64,000 bases of DNA from NCBI RefSeq assembly GCF_002074055.1, contig NZ_CP014619.1:434001-498000 (forward strand). Reading direction: 5' to 3'. The notes below the pieces were generated by a model, which was not told where the DNA came from, made no database searches, and saw only the letters and a program-made list of their open reading frames with translations. Position 1 is the first letter of the stretch. Every line of letters begins with the position of its first letter. The translations under genes were made by a program, and so were the position numbers. The stretch is from Frondihabitans sp. 762G35. GTDB taxonomy: Bacteria > Actinomycetota > Actinomycetes > Actinomycetales > Microbacteriaceae. This document shows, in pieces, positions 57,988 to 64,000 of this stretch.

Positions 57988-59006
57988 CAAGCCAGCTCGG
58001 TCATCGCGGTGTTGATGCCGGATCCGACGCCCATGAGGAGCACGCGGTCGCCCTTCGAGAGCGACTCCTTCTCGCTCGCCAGGGTGATCGGGATCGACGC
58101 CGAGCCGACGTTGCCGAGGGTGGGGTAGGTGAGGGGGACGAGGTTGCGGTCGATCCCGGCGGACTTCACGAAGTCGGCGGTGTGGATGTCGGAGACCTGG
58201 TGCATCACGTAGCGATCCATGTCGGCCCAGTTCCACTCCGCCTTCGCGTCGCTCCAGGCCTGCACGACGAGCTCCATGCCGTGCTTGAGCAGGCCCTTGG
58301 CGTCGGTGAACATGCCGTTGACGGTGCCGACGCAGAGGTCGTTGTACTGGCTGGCCGAGCGGGTGATGCCGCCGACGATGCGGTGACCCTCGGGGTGGAG
58401 ATCGGCGCGGCCCAGCACCGCGGCCGCGGCACCGGAGCCGAGGGTGAGGCTGGCGAACTCGCTCATGAAGTCTTTTCGGGCGATGTCGCCGTTGAGGAGA
58501 CGGTCGACCGTGTTGGTCTGGACGTCGTCGAAGTCCTCGCCGTCGATGATGATCGCGTAGTCGACCTGGCCGGCGTCGATCAGCGACGCGGCGAGGTTCA
58601 TGCCGTTCACGAAGCCGAGGCACGCGTTGGCGATGTCGAAGTTCAGGGCGGCCGACCCGAGGCCGAGGCCGTCGTGGAGGTGGACGGCCACGCTCGGCTC
58701 GAGGTTGCGCCGCGTGATCGACGTGTTGATGAGGAGGCCGATCTGGTCGGCGCGGACGCCGGCCTCGTCGAGGGCGCGCTTGCCCGCCTCGATCGCCGCC
58801 TTCTCGAACGTCTGGTTCTCGCTCCAGTTGCGACGCTCGAAGACTCCGGCGACCCGCTGGAGAAGGCCCTTGGGGAGTTTGAGACGGCGGAGGACCGGCT
58901 GCAGGATCCTGTCGAGATCGTCGGAGGTCGTCACGCGGTCGGCCAGCGTGCTCGTGACCGAGAGAAGAGCCACGTTCCTGTGCCTCGTCGTTGCATTTCC
59001 GTCCAA
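57984..59006 (-). CDS. oleA: OleA, head-to-head fatty acyl-CoA condensing thiolase
   Basis: The 340-residue ketosynthase III-type thiolase has catalytic Cys129 in LNFDIANACLGFVNGMNLAASLI, a catalytic His in RYVMHQVSDIHTADF, and an Asn in TYPTLGNVGSASIPI. The NLEPSVAVHLHDGLGLG segment and the N-terminal RHRNVALLSV are those of OleA rather than FabH. OleA condenses two fatty acyl-CoAs to a 2-alkyl-3-ketoacid, the first step of long-chain olefin synthesis. The start is a TTG with an AGGGAG ribosome-binding site 5 bases upstream. First gene of oleA-oleBC-oleD. Confidence 0.9.
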   Translation of the reverse strand: MDGNATTRHRNVALLSVTSTLADRVTTSDDLDRILQPVLRRLKLPKGLLQRVAGVFERRNWSENQTFEKAAIEAGKRALDEAGVRADQIGLLINTSITRRNLEPSVAVHLHDGLGLGSAALNFDIANACLGFVNGMNLAASLIDAGQVDYAIIIDGEDFDDVQTNTVDRLLNGDIARKDFMSEFASLTLGSGAAAAVLGRADLHPEGHRIVGGITRSASQYNDLCVGTVNGMFTDAKGLLKHGMELVVQAWSDAKAEWNWADMDRYVMHQVSDIHTADFVKSAGIDRNLVPLTYPTLGNVGSASIPITLASEKESLSKGDRVLLMGVGSGINTAMTELAW

Positions 59007-59117
59007 CGGAACTCCCTATCGAGTTGTACGTGTCCCTGACTGACTCCCCGAGTTTACGACCGGTTCAACTGGATAAGTGCCTGATAGCCTCTCGGGTCCT
59101 ATACCCCTGGAGGCATA

Positions 59118-59783
59118 TTATTTCTTCTTCGCGGGTGCCGTGTACTCGAAGTGCCAGGGTTCGCCCCACGCATTCCCGACGGGGTACCAGCCGTAGGCGG
59201 GGCCGTTCGCGTCGGCCCACTTCTTCTGCGGGCTGCCCGCCACGTTGACTCCGGAGAAGATGTCGTCCGCGAGAGCCCACCCGTGGACGGACGTCCCCGG
59301 GACGGCTGCGACCGCGACCTTGGGCTTCTTGGTCCAGTACCGGCCGCTCCAGAAGATGCCGGGGCGCGTGCGGCTGGGGGTGTAGCGATCGACGAAGATC
59401 TTCTGCTGCGTCGCGAAGTCGCGGTACCCCTCCGAGAGGGCGAGCGTCTTGCCGAACTTCGCGCTGTAGGCCTTCGACATCGAGGCGAACGCGGCGGCGG
59501 CGTCCGGGCGGAGGTACCCGCTCGACGCCTTCTTGAGCGAGCTGACCGGGATCTTTCCGTTGGCGTAGCCGCCCCAGGCGATCGAGCGGGGTGCGGCCTT
59601 GGCCTCGGCGCTCGGGCTCGCAGGATGCGCGGGGCCCGCGGCGTCGGCCGGCGCCACGGCCGCGGAGGCGACGAGCGCCACGGCGAGGAGGGCGGTGGCC
59701 GCGGCTCCGGCGCCGCCGCGTCGCCTCGCGGGGCGCCGCGACGGCCGGGGGGAAGTGGGTGGAGTCTGTGCGGTGGGGAGCAT
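59118..59783 (-). CDS. exported D-alanyl-D-alanine carboxypeptidase-like protein (VanY/M15B)
   Basis: The 221-residue precursor has a long Arg-rich N-region and a hydrophobic export segment (about residues 22-49, ending APADAAG). The mature domain matches VanY-type peptidases: LSEGYRDFATQQKIFVDRY (Arg that positions substrate), GTSVHGWALADDIF (zinc His and Asp, HxxxxxxD) and GEPWHFEYTA (catalytic Glu and zinc His, ExxH). It would trim peptidoglycan stem peptides outside the membrane. It is upstream of the ole operon on the same strand but separated by 111 bases, so it is probably independent. Confidence 0.85.
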   Translation of the reverse strand: MLPTAQTPPTSPRPSRRPARRRGGAGAAATALLAVALVASAAVAPADAAGPAHPASPSAEAKAAPRSIAWGGYANGKIPVSSLKKASSGYLRPDAAAAFASMSKAYSAKFGKTLALSEGYRDFATQQKIFVDRYTPSRTRPGIFWSGRYWTKKPKVAVAAVPGTSVHGWALADDIFSGVNVAGSPQKKWADANGPAYGWYPVGNAWGEPWHFEYTAPAKKK

Positions 59784-60019
59784 TCCTCGACCCTCGCATC
59801 CGAGGACGGACTCGTCTTCCCCCCAGTGCGGGTCGCCCCACTCCGGGGTACACGTCGGCGTGTCGCCTTGCCACGCCCCCGTGGCGCCTCTTTTTCATCG
59901 AGATCGCGCTCTGCGTCGTGTGTCGCGTTCGGGCCCGACGTCAACTGCGATCTCGAGGATCCTCAGTCCGTGGCGGTCGCCCGAAGGGCCGACTGCTTTG
60001 CCGTGTGATCTGTACCCCG
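59784..60019 (+). other. intergenic region between the VanY-like gene and the tRNA-Thr fragment
   Basis: No gene or RNA is recognised in these 236 bases. Minus-strand frames that cross it (for example one starting MKKRRHGGVARRH at 59898) are shadows of the VanY-like gene's frame and have no family features. Confidence 0.5.
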
Positions 60020-60044
60020 GGGCCGACTGCGGGACTTGAACCCG
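60020..60044 (-). repeat. duplicated 3' end of tRNA-Thr (possible attachment-site remnant)
   Basis: The 25 bases are identical to 60102-60126, the 3' part of the tRNA-Thr gene (acceptor 3' strand, T stem and T loop). The copy lies 82 bases downstream of the original in the same orientation. Direct duplication of a tRNA 3' end is the footprint left by tyrosine-recombinase integrative elements, but no integrase gene is present here. Confidence 0.75.
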
Positions 60045-60062
60045 GCGGAGCGCAGCTCCGCC
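60044..60062 (-). other. GC-rich hairpin between tRNA-Thr terminator and the tRNA fragment
   Basis: GGCGGAGC (60044-60051) and GCTCCGCC (60055-60062) form a perfect 8-bp stem with a 3-base GCA loop, directly against the duplicated tRNA end. Confidence 0.6.
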
Positions 60063-60083
60063 AAAAAGGGGGCTTCAAGCCCC
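60063..60083 (-). terminator. Rho-independent terminator of tRNA-Thr
   Basis: On the minus strand GGGGCTT/AAGCCCC forms a compact stem and is followed by CTTTTTGG, 20 bases beyond the tRNA 3' end. Confidence 0.8.
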
Positions 60084-60103
60084 GCATTCGGGCCTCCATG
60101 AGG

Positions 60104-60175
60104 GCCGACTGCGGGACTTGAACCCGCAACCTGCTGTTTACAAGACAGCTGCGCTACCAATTGCGCCAAGTCGGC
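60104..60175 (-). tRNA. tRNA-Thr (anticodon TGT)
   Basis: On the minus strand the acceptor GCCGACT/AGTCGGC, D arm GCGC...GCGC, anticodon stem GCTGT/ACAGC with loop CTTGTAA (anticodon TGT) and T loop TTCAAGT form a complete cloverleaf. The CCA is not encoded. Its last 25 bases are duplicated at 60020-60044. Confidence 0.93.
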
Positions 60176-60274
60176 AAGATGCTCTTCAGTGTAGGGGACC
60201 GGCCCCGGGGAGCGACGAGGCTCTCGGAGGGCGTACCCTTGAGCTAGCGTTTCCCTTTGCAGAGGAGTCTGAAG

Positions 60275-60460
60275 TTGTCCAACATCGTCATCGCCGTGAT
60301 CTCGATCGCGCTGTTCATCTTCGGCATGCTCTGCTTCGGTTTCGCATTCCAGGTGCCGGAGGCGTGGGCGTACCTGACGTTCCTCGGCGGCATCATCGCC
60401 TGCACGGTCTCCCTCTTCGTCCCGATGACGTTCATCGGTCGCAGCGACCGCAGCTGGTAG
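60275..60460 (+). CDS. small two-helix membrane protein
   Basis: The 61-residue protein MSNIVIAVISIALFIFGMLC... has two hydrophobic helices (about residues 3-24 and 31-52) linked by FQVPEAWAY and a basic end GRSDRSW. I chose TTG 60275 because an AGAGGAG ribosome-binding site lies 7 bases before it; the TTG at 60257 lies upstream of that site. It is typical of uncharacterised actinobacterial small membrane proteins. No partner is evident; it is divergent from tRNA-Thr and converges on the nitroreductase gene. Confidence 0.65.
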   Translation: MSNIVIAVISIALFIFGMLCFGFAFQVPEAWAYLTFLGGIIACTVSLFVPMTFIGRSDRSW

Positions 60461-60530
60461 TCCGCAGCCTGATCGCCCGAGACGCCCCGGCGACACCGGG
60501 CGCGTCATTTGATCAGGCAGCGCCGAACGA

Positions 60531-61088
60531 CTAGAGCGTTTTGACGTACTGCGCCGCGTCGAACGTCTTCCGCGGCTCCACCTCGTGATACGGGTCGATC
60601 CCGCCGACGTAGAGCCAGCCGAGCAGCTTCTCGCCGCTCTCGAGGCCGTGGGCCGCGTGCACCTCGGCCGATCTCGTCCAGATGCCGGTGCGCCACATGA
60701 CGCCCCAGCCGGCCTCGTCGAGGAGGAGCGACAGGACGTGCGCGACTCCCGACGCCACCGACTCCTGCTCCCACTCCGGAACCTTGCGGCTCTCGCGCGG
60801 CGAGAGGACGACGCCGACGAGCAGGGGCGCTCGCAGCGGCTTCTGCGCCAGGAGCTCCGCCGCCTCGCCGGTGGCTCCGCCGGCCGCGGCGATGGCCCGG
60901 CCGACGACCGAGCGCGACTCGCCCCGGATCTCGATGAGCCGCCACGGTCGGAGACCGGAGTGGTCGGCCACGGTCGCGGCCGCCTCGACGAGCGAGAGCA
61001 GCTCGTCGCTCGACGGCGCCTCCGCGGTCACCCTGGCCCGCGACCGGCGCCGCAGCACCGCGTCGCGGGCCGGGTAGGCGAGCGTCAC
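60531..61088 (-). CDS. nitroreductase family protein
   Basis: The 185-residue FMN-dependent oxidoreductase-type protein has RRRSRARVT near the N-terminus (FMN phosphate), VADHSGLRPWRLIEIRGE, a helical middle, and GWGVMWRTGIWTRSAEVHAAHGLESGEKLLGWLYVGG, as in the compact YdjA-like group. It should use NAD(P)H to reduce quinones or nitro compounds; the natural substrate is unknown. The GTG start overlaps the msrB stop (GTGA), which suggests co-expression with oxidative-damage repair. Confidence 0.85.
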   Translation of the reverse strand: MTLAYPARDAVLRRRSRARVTAEAPSSDELLSLVEAAATVADHSGLRPWRLIEIRGESRSVVGRAIAAAGGATGEAAELLAQKPLRAPLLVGVVLSPRESRKVPEWEQESVASGVAHVLSLLLDEAGWGVMWRTGIWTRSAEVHAAHGLESGEKLLGWLYVGGIDPYHEVEPRKTFDAAQYVKTL

Positions 61089-61489
61089 TCGCCCTCGGCC
61101 TTGAAGTTCAGCGAGATGCTGTTCATGCAGTAGCGGTCACCCGTCGGCGTGCCGAAGCCGTCGTCGAAGACGTGGCCGAGGTGCGATCCGCAGGTCGCGC
61201 AGCGGACCTCGGTGCGGACCGTGCCGAGCGAGCGGTCCTCGAGGAGCTGGACCGCCTCGGGGCGGACCGACTCGTAGAACGACGGCCAGCCGCAGCCGGA
61301 GTCGAACTTGGTGCCGCTCTTGAAGAGCTCGGCGTTGCATGCGGCGCAGGTGTAGAGGCCGGAGCGGCTCTCGTCGAGCAGCTCGCCGGTCCACGGGCGC
61401 TCGGTCGCGGCCTGCCTGAGCACCTGGAACTCCTCCGGGCTCAGCTCTTCGCGCCACTCGGCGTCGGTCTTCTCGATCTTGTAGTCCAT
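61085..61489 (-). CDS. msrB: peptide-methionine (R)-S-oxide reductase
   Basis: The 134-residue MsrB reduces methionine-R-sulfoxide in proteins. It has both zinc CxxC pairs (CAACNAEL and CATCGSHLGHVF), the FDSGCGWPSFYESV block with the recycling Cys, and the catalytic Cys in DRYCMNSISLNF. An AGGAG ribosome-binding site precedes the ATG. It is the first gene of a two-gene operon with the nitroreductase. Confidence 0.95.
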   Translation of the reverse strand: MDYKIEKTDAEWREELSPEEFQVLRQAATERPWTGELLDESRSGLYTCAACNAELFKSGTKFDSGCGWPSFYESVRPEAVQLLEDRSLGTVRTEVRCATCGSHLGHVFDDGFGTPTGDRYCMNSISLNFKAEGE

Positions 61490-61579
61490 CAGGGCTCCTC
61501 ACTCGTCTGCCGGGTCGGCGGTCACGCCTCCGGCCCACCCCATTCAACACTGGGCTTCCCACGATGATTCCGTGAGCGC

Positions 61580-61602
61580 GCAGGATGCCCGCTGCATCCT
61601 GC
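61580..61602 (+). repeat. inverted pair of the GCAGGATGC 9-mer
   Basis: GCAGGATGC (61580-61588) is followed, after 5 bases, by its complement GCATCCTGC (61594-61602). The result is a perfect 9-bp hairpin directly upstream of the -10 element of the DUF2332 gene. Confidence 0.85.
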
Positions 61603-61605
61603 CCG

Positions 61606-61611
61606 TAGGCT
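61606..61611 (+). promoter_or_regulatory. -10 element TAGGCT of the DUF2332 gene (leaderless)
   Basis: TAGGCT is followed by 6 bases and the GTG at 61618. Confidence 0.55.
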
Positions 61612-61617
61612 CGCCTC

Positions 61618-62586
61618 GTGACCACGGCCGACCGCTTCGCCGCCTTCGCCCGGTCGGCGGAGGCCGGCGGTTCCCCGCTCTACGCCGATTGGGCCGACGG
61701 ATTCGCGCTCGACGAGGGCCTCCTCGCGCTCGTCGACCGGGCGCGGGAGTCGCAGCGTCAGCCCGTCCTCGTGTTCGCCGTCTGCCGGATCCTCGGGGCC
61801 CCGCTCGCCCCCTTCGTCACGCTGCGCGCGTGGCTGCTCGCTCACGCCGACGTGGTCCTCCCGGAGCTCGACCGGCGGCGCACCCAGACGAACGACGTCC
61901 GCCGTGCCGCGCCCGTGGCGGCGGCTCTCGCCCGGATCGACGGACCGGTCGCGCTGCTCGAGGTCGGAGCCGCCGCCGGGTTGGGGCTCCGGCCCGATCT
62001 GTTCCGCATCGACGTGCGCGACGGCGACGGCTCCCGGATCCTCGGCGATCCATCGGGAGATGTTCGCCTTCGCCTCGATGTCGGCGGCTCGCTCGGGCTG
62101 CCCGGCGATGCGTCCCTGCCCGCGGTCGTCGACCGCCGCGGACTCGACCTCAGCCCCCTCGATCCGGCCTCGGACGACGACGCCCTTTGGCTCGAGACGC
62201 TCCTCTGGCCGGGTCAGGACGACCGCGTCGATCTCCTGCGTCGGGCCGTCGCCATCGCGCGGCAGGAGCCGGCCACCGTCACCCGGGGCGACGCCGTCGA
62301 CGGCCTGGACGCCCTCGTCCGCGCCGCACCCGCGGGAGCCGTCCCCGTGGTGATCACCTCCGGCACGCTGGTCTACCTCCCGGGGGCGCGGCGGCAGGCC
62401 TTCGTCGACCGGGTGGGGGCGCTCGGCGTGCGGTGGATCTCGTACGAGAAGACGGGACTGCTGGAGGGGGTCCAGGCGACCCTCCCGGATCCTGCGATCG
62501 CCGACGGCTGGTTCGCGACCCTCGCTCTCGACGGGCGCGCGATCGCCGTCGGCGACGCGCACGGGACGCGGCTCCGCGCCCTCTGA
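61618..62586 (+). CDS. DUF2332 domain protein
   Basis: The 322-residue protein has the family pattern RFAAFARSAEAGGSPLYADWADGFALDEGLLALVDRA near the N-terminus. A methyltransferase-like core follows (VALLEVGAAAGLGLRPDLF), then RRGLDLSPLDPASDDDALWLETLLWPGQDDRVDLLRRAV and a C-terminal VPVVITSGTLVYLPGARRQAFVDRVGALGVRWISYE. The LLEVGAAAGLG segment looks like a SAM-binding motif I, but activity has not been shown to my knowledge. Its promoter sits directly behind the inverted 9-mer pair. It is divergent from msrB. Confidence 0.82.
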   Translation: MTTADRFAAFARSAEAGGSPLYADWADGFALDEGLLALVDRARESQRQPVLVFAVCRILGAPLAPFVTLRAWLLAHADVVLPELDRRRTQTNDVRRAAPVAAALARIDGPVALLEVGAAAGLGLRPDLFRIDVRDGDGSRILGDPSGDVRLRLDVGGSLGLPGDASLPAVVDRRGLDLSPLDPASDDDALWLETLLWPGQDDRVDLLRRAVAIARQEPATVTRGDAVDGLDALVRAAPAGAVPVVITSGTLVYLPGARRQAFVDRVGALGVRWISYEKTGLLEGVQATLPDPAIADGWFATLALDGRAIAVGDAHGTRLRAL

Positions 62587-62690
62587 GCGGCCACCGACCC
62601 CGACCGGGCGGCAAGTCGCGCGACGTGCGCCCGTCCTCCGTCGGCGAGCGGCCTCGCCGCCCTAGGATGTGCGGGACCGAAGGGCGATCG

Positions 62691-62963
62691 ATGCGAGACG
62701 AGCAGGCGGGTGGACTCACCGAGCGTGAGCGCCGCATCCTCGATTTCGAGCAGGATGCCCCGGCCCTTCCCGCCCGGAAGGCCGTCGCCATCCGGAGCGA
62801 GCTGGGCCTCACGCCGCCTCGATACCAGCAACTCCTCGGTTCCCTCATAGAAAAACCCGATGCACTGGCGTACGCCCCGATGCTCGTCGGACGACTCCTC
62901 CGTCTCCGCGAGACCCGGGCGGACGCCCGACGGGCCCGTACCTTCGGGCACTCGACCCGCTGA
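62691..62963 (+). CDS. DUF3263 family protein
   Basis: The 90-residue protein has the family core LTERERRILDFEQDAPALPARKAVAIRSELGLTPPRYQQLLGSLIEKPDALAYAPMLVGRLLRLRETR, a compact HTH-like helical bundle. It is normally found just upstream of a LytR_C protein gene in actinobacteria, as here (22-base gap). The start is ATG 62691. It may bind DNA, but no target is known. One GCAGGATGC copy falls inside the gene and encodes the Gln-Asp-Ala of FEQDAPA. Confidence 0.85.
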   Translation: MRDEQAGGLTERERRILDFEQDAPALPARKAVAIRSELGLTPPRYQQLLGSLIEKPDALAYAPMLVGRLLRLRETRADARRARTFGHSTR

Positions 62964-62984
62964 CCCACGGAAGACCGCACACCC

Positions 62985-63611
62985 ATGGCCAAGTTCCCGC
63001 CCGATCGTTTCGACGGGGTCCCCGACTCCCTGCAGCGCGTCGGTGCGCACCGGTCCGGGAGGCGCTCGCACCACGGCCTCATCGTCTTCGCCTGGGCCGC
63101 TCTCGCCACGGGCCTGCTCGTGGGTGCGGGAGTGCTCGCCCTCAACGTGCTGAACAACGGCACGCAGTTCACCGCTGGCGGCGGCACCACGACCGGCGTC
63201 ACCTCGCCGAAGCCGTCGGCCTCGGCGTCCACGCCCTCGTCGTCCTCCCCCTCCGCGTCGTCGCCCGCCGCCTCCTCGGCGCCGACGCCCTCGGTCACCC
63301 CGCTGACCGACCCGACCCAGATCGACTCGACCGTGACGAAGATCACCGTCCTCAACGGCACGACGACCAGGGGCCTCGCCGCCAACGCCGCGACGACGCT
63401 GCGGAACGGCGGCTGGGTCGTCGCCAGCCAGGGCAACACCACCTCGACGGCTCCGTCGTCGGTCGTCTACTACTCGACCACGGCGCCCGCGAACCAGTCG
63501 ATCGCGCTCGGCATCGCGCAGAAGCTCGGGATCGCCAGCGTCCAGCCGAGCACGGCGTTCCCGAACGCGGCGGTCGCCGTCGTGCTGGGGCCCGACTACA
63601 CGCTGAAGTAA
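62985..63611 (+). CDS. LytR C-terminal domain protein, membrane-anchored
   Basis: The 208-residue protein has one membrane segment (about residues 32-55), a Ser/Pro/Thr-rich linker of about 45 residues, and a C-terminal LytR_C domain (ITVLNGTTTRGLAANAATTLRNGGWVVASQGNTTSTAPSSVVYYSTTAPANQSIALGIAQKLGI...VAVVLGPDYT). It is predicted to sit outside the membrane, possibly contacting cell-wall polymers. It lacks the catalytic LytR-CpsA-Psr domain. It forms an operon with DUF3263, and a terminator follows. Confidence 0.88.
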   Translation: MAKFPPDRFDGVPDSLQRVGAHRSGRRSHHGLIVFAWAALATGLLVGAGVLALNVLNNGTQFTAGGGTTTGVTSPKPSASASTPSSSSPSASSPAASSAPTPSVTPLTDPTQIDSTVTKITVLNGTTTRGLAANAATTLRNGGWVVASQGNTTSTAPSSVVYYSTTAPANQSIALGIAQKLGIASVQPSTAFPNAAVAVVLGPDYTLK

Positions 63612-63678
63612 GAGGCTCAGCCGGCCGGGTGTCGGGCCGCACGTGACGGTCAGGGGCGCGCCAGGTTACGGCCGTGTT

Positions 63679-63716
63679 AAAACCTGGCCCCGGGCATCCT
63701 GCGGGCCCGGTTTTTT
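63679..63716 (+). terminator. Rho-independent terminator with GCATCCTGC in its loop
   Basis: AAAACCTGGCCC (63679-63690) pairs with GGGCCCGGTTTT (63703-63714, one mismatch) and is followed by more T residues. The 12-base loop contains GCATCCTGC (63694-63702). Confidence 0.8.
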
Positions 63717-63818
63717 CGTGACGGGGTACAGTTTTCGCCCCTCCGTGTCATTACTATCTGGAACCAGTCGCCTCAGCACCAGGGCTGGCGCCGCACGGAA
63801 CACAGCAGGGAGTACGCA

Positions 63819-64000
63819 ATGGCCAACGGAACCGTGAAGTGGTTCAACGCTGAAAAAGGCTACGGTTTCATCACCGTCGAGGGGGGCGGGCAGGATGTCT
63901 TCGTCCACTACTCGGCGATCGACATGAGCGGGTACAAGGTCCTCGAGGAGGGTCAGGCCGTCGTGTTCGAGGTCGGGACCGGCAACAAGGGGCCGCAGGC
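63819..64000 (+). CDS. cspA: cold-shock protein, CspA family (3' end outside window)
   Basis: The 60 visible residues show the OB-fold RNA-binding motifs RNP1 (KGYGFI) and RNP2 (VFVHYSAI): [20 protein letters not shown]... This is the actinobacterial cold-shock/RNA-chaperone family. A CAGGGAG ribosome-binding site lies upstream, after an untranslated leader of about 65 bases from a TACTAT -10-like element. Only the last few residues are missing. Confidence 0.93.
   Translation, partial: MANGTVKWFNAEKGYGFITVEGGGQDVFVHYSAIDMSGYKVLEEGQAVVFEVGTGNKGPQ

Noticed and set aside
54287-59006. The ole operon as a previously undescribed system
   Set aside because: The OleABCD pathway and OleBC fusions are already known in actinobacteria; reported as a finding of metabolic interest only.
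59065-59898. 277-codon minus-strand frame overlapping the VanY-like gene
   Set aside because: It is out of frame with the clear peptidase motifs, and its translation is Arg/Gly-rich without recognisable domains.
60020-60175. An intact integrative element at tRNA-Thr
   Set aside because: Only 82 bases separate the repeats and no integrase or mobility gene is present; at most it is a scar.

Overview
The window is a stretch of a high-GC Gram-positive chromosome, almost certainly an actinobacterium and most likely a Microbacteriaceae-type organism. The evidence is codon use close to 70 percent GC, a SenX3/RegX3-PhoU pair, CarD, a fused IspD-IspF, the typical actinobacterial 16S/23S/5S operon with no tRNA in its spacer, many leaderless promoters, and families such as DUF4032, DUF5997, DUF3263 and LytR_C that I know mainly from Actinobacteria. 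I cannot name a genus. There is no prophage, integrase, transposase or CRISPR array.

Left part (1-24.3 kb). A partial ygfZ, a FUSC-type membrane protein, a methyltransferase and gpmA lead into an accessory block at about 3.1-16.5 kb. The block holds a P-loop-like protein with a broken Walker A, an ArsR/SRPBCC pair, YciI, an N-terminally short membrane protein, a histidine kinase/response regulator, an OafA-like acyltransferase, a universal-stress-protein remnant, and a multiple-sugar ABC transporter (mmsA-mmsB-chvE) with its ROK repressor. It separates gpmA from phoU-senX3-regX3, which lie close together in many actinobacteria. Core genes follow: carD, ispDF, cysS and rlmB.

Middle part (24.4-49.3 kb). 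This holds a DUF4032 kinase-like protein, the MsmK/UgpC sugar-importer ATPase, a DsbA-like protein, an AI-2E-family permease, a zinc alcohol dehydrogenase, a ROK sugar kinase, the DUF5997 / HTH-less LysR-domain pair, an MFS exporter, a TetR regulator converging on a DrrAB-type ABC exporter, bifunctional PutA, and a fumarylacetoacetase-fold protein that has lost its expected catalytic residues. A complete rrn operon follows, then gltX and tRNA-Gln.

Right part (49.5-64 kb). A LacI-controlled sugar ABC importer (SBP plus two permeases, probably energised by MsmK at 26 kb) is followed by a complete oleA-oleBC-oleD operon for head-to-head long-chain olefin synthesis. After it come a VanY-like carboxypeptidase, tRNA-Thr with a partial duplicate of its 3' end, a nitroreductase/msrB pair, DUF2332, DUF3263, a LytR_C protein and the start of a cold-shock gene.

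The most unusual signal is not a gene. The 9-mer GCAGGATGC occurs 27 times on the two strands, where a base-composition estimate predicts about one. It lies in different reading frames inside genes, is over-represented between genes, and repeatedly sits in hairpin loops. Other structures no gene explains are a REP-like palindrome present twice in the same orientation around the accessory block, matched operator pairs for the ROK and LacI regulators, a consistent TANNNT-N6-start leaderless promoter layout, and an ispDF gene with no canonical start codon.
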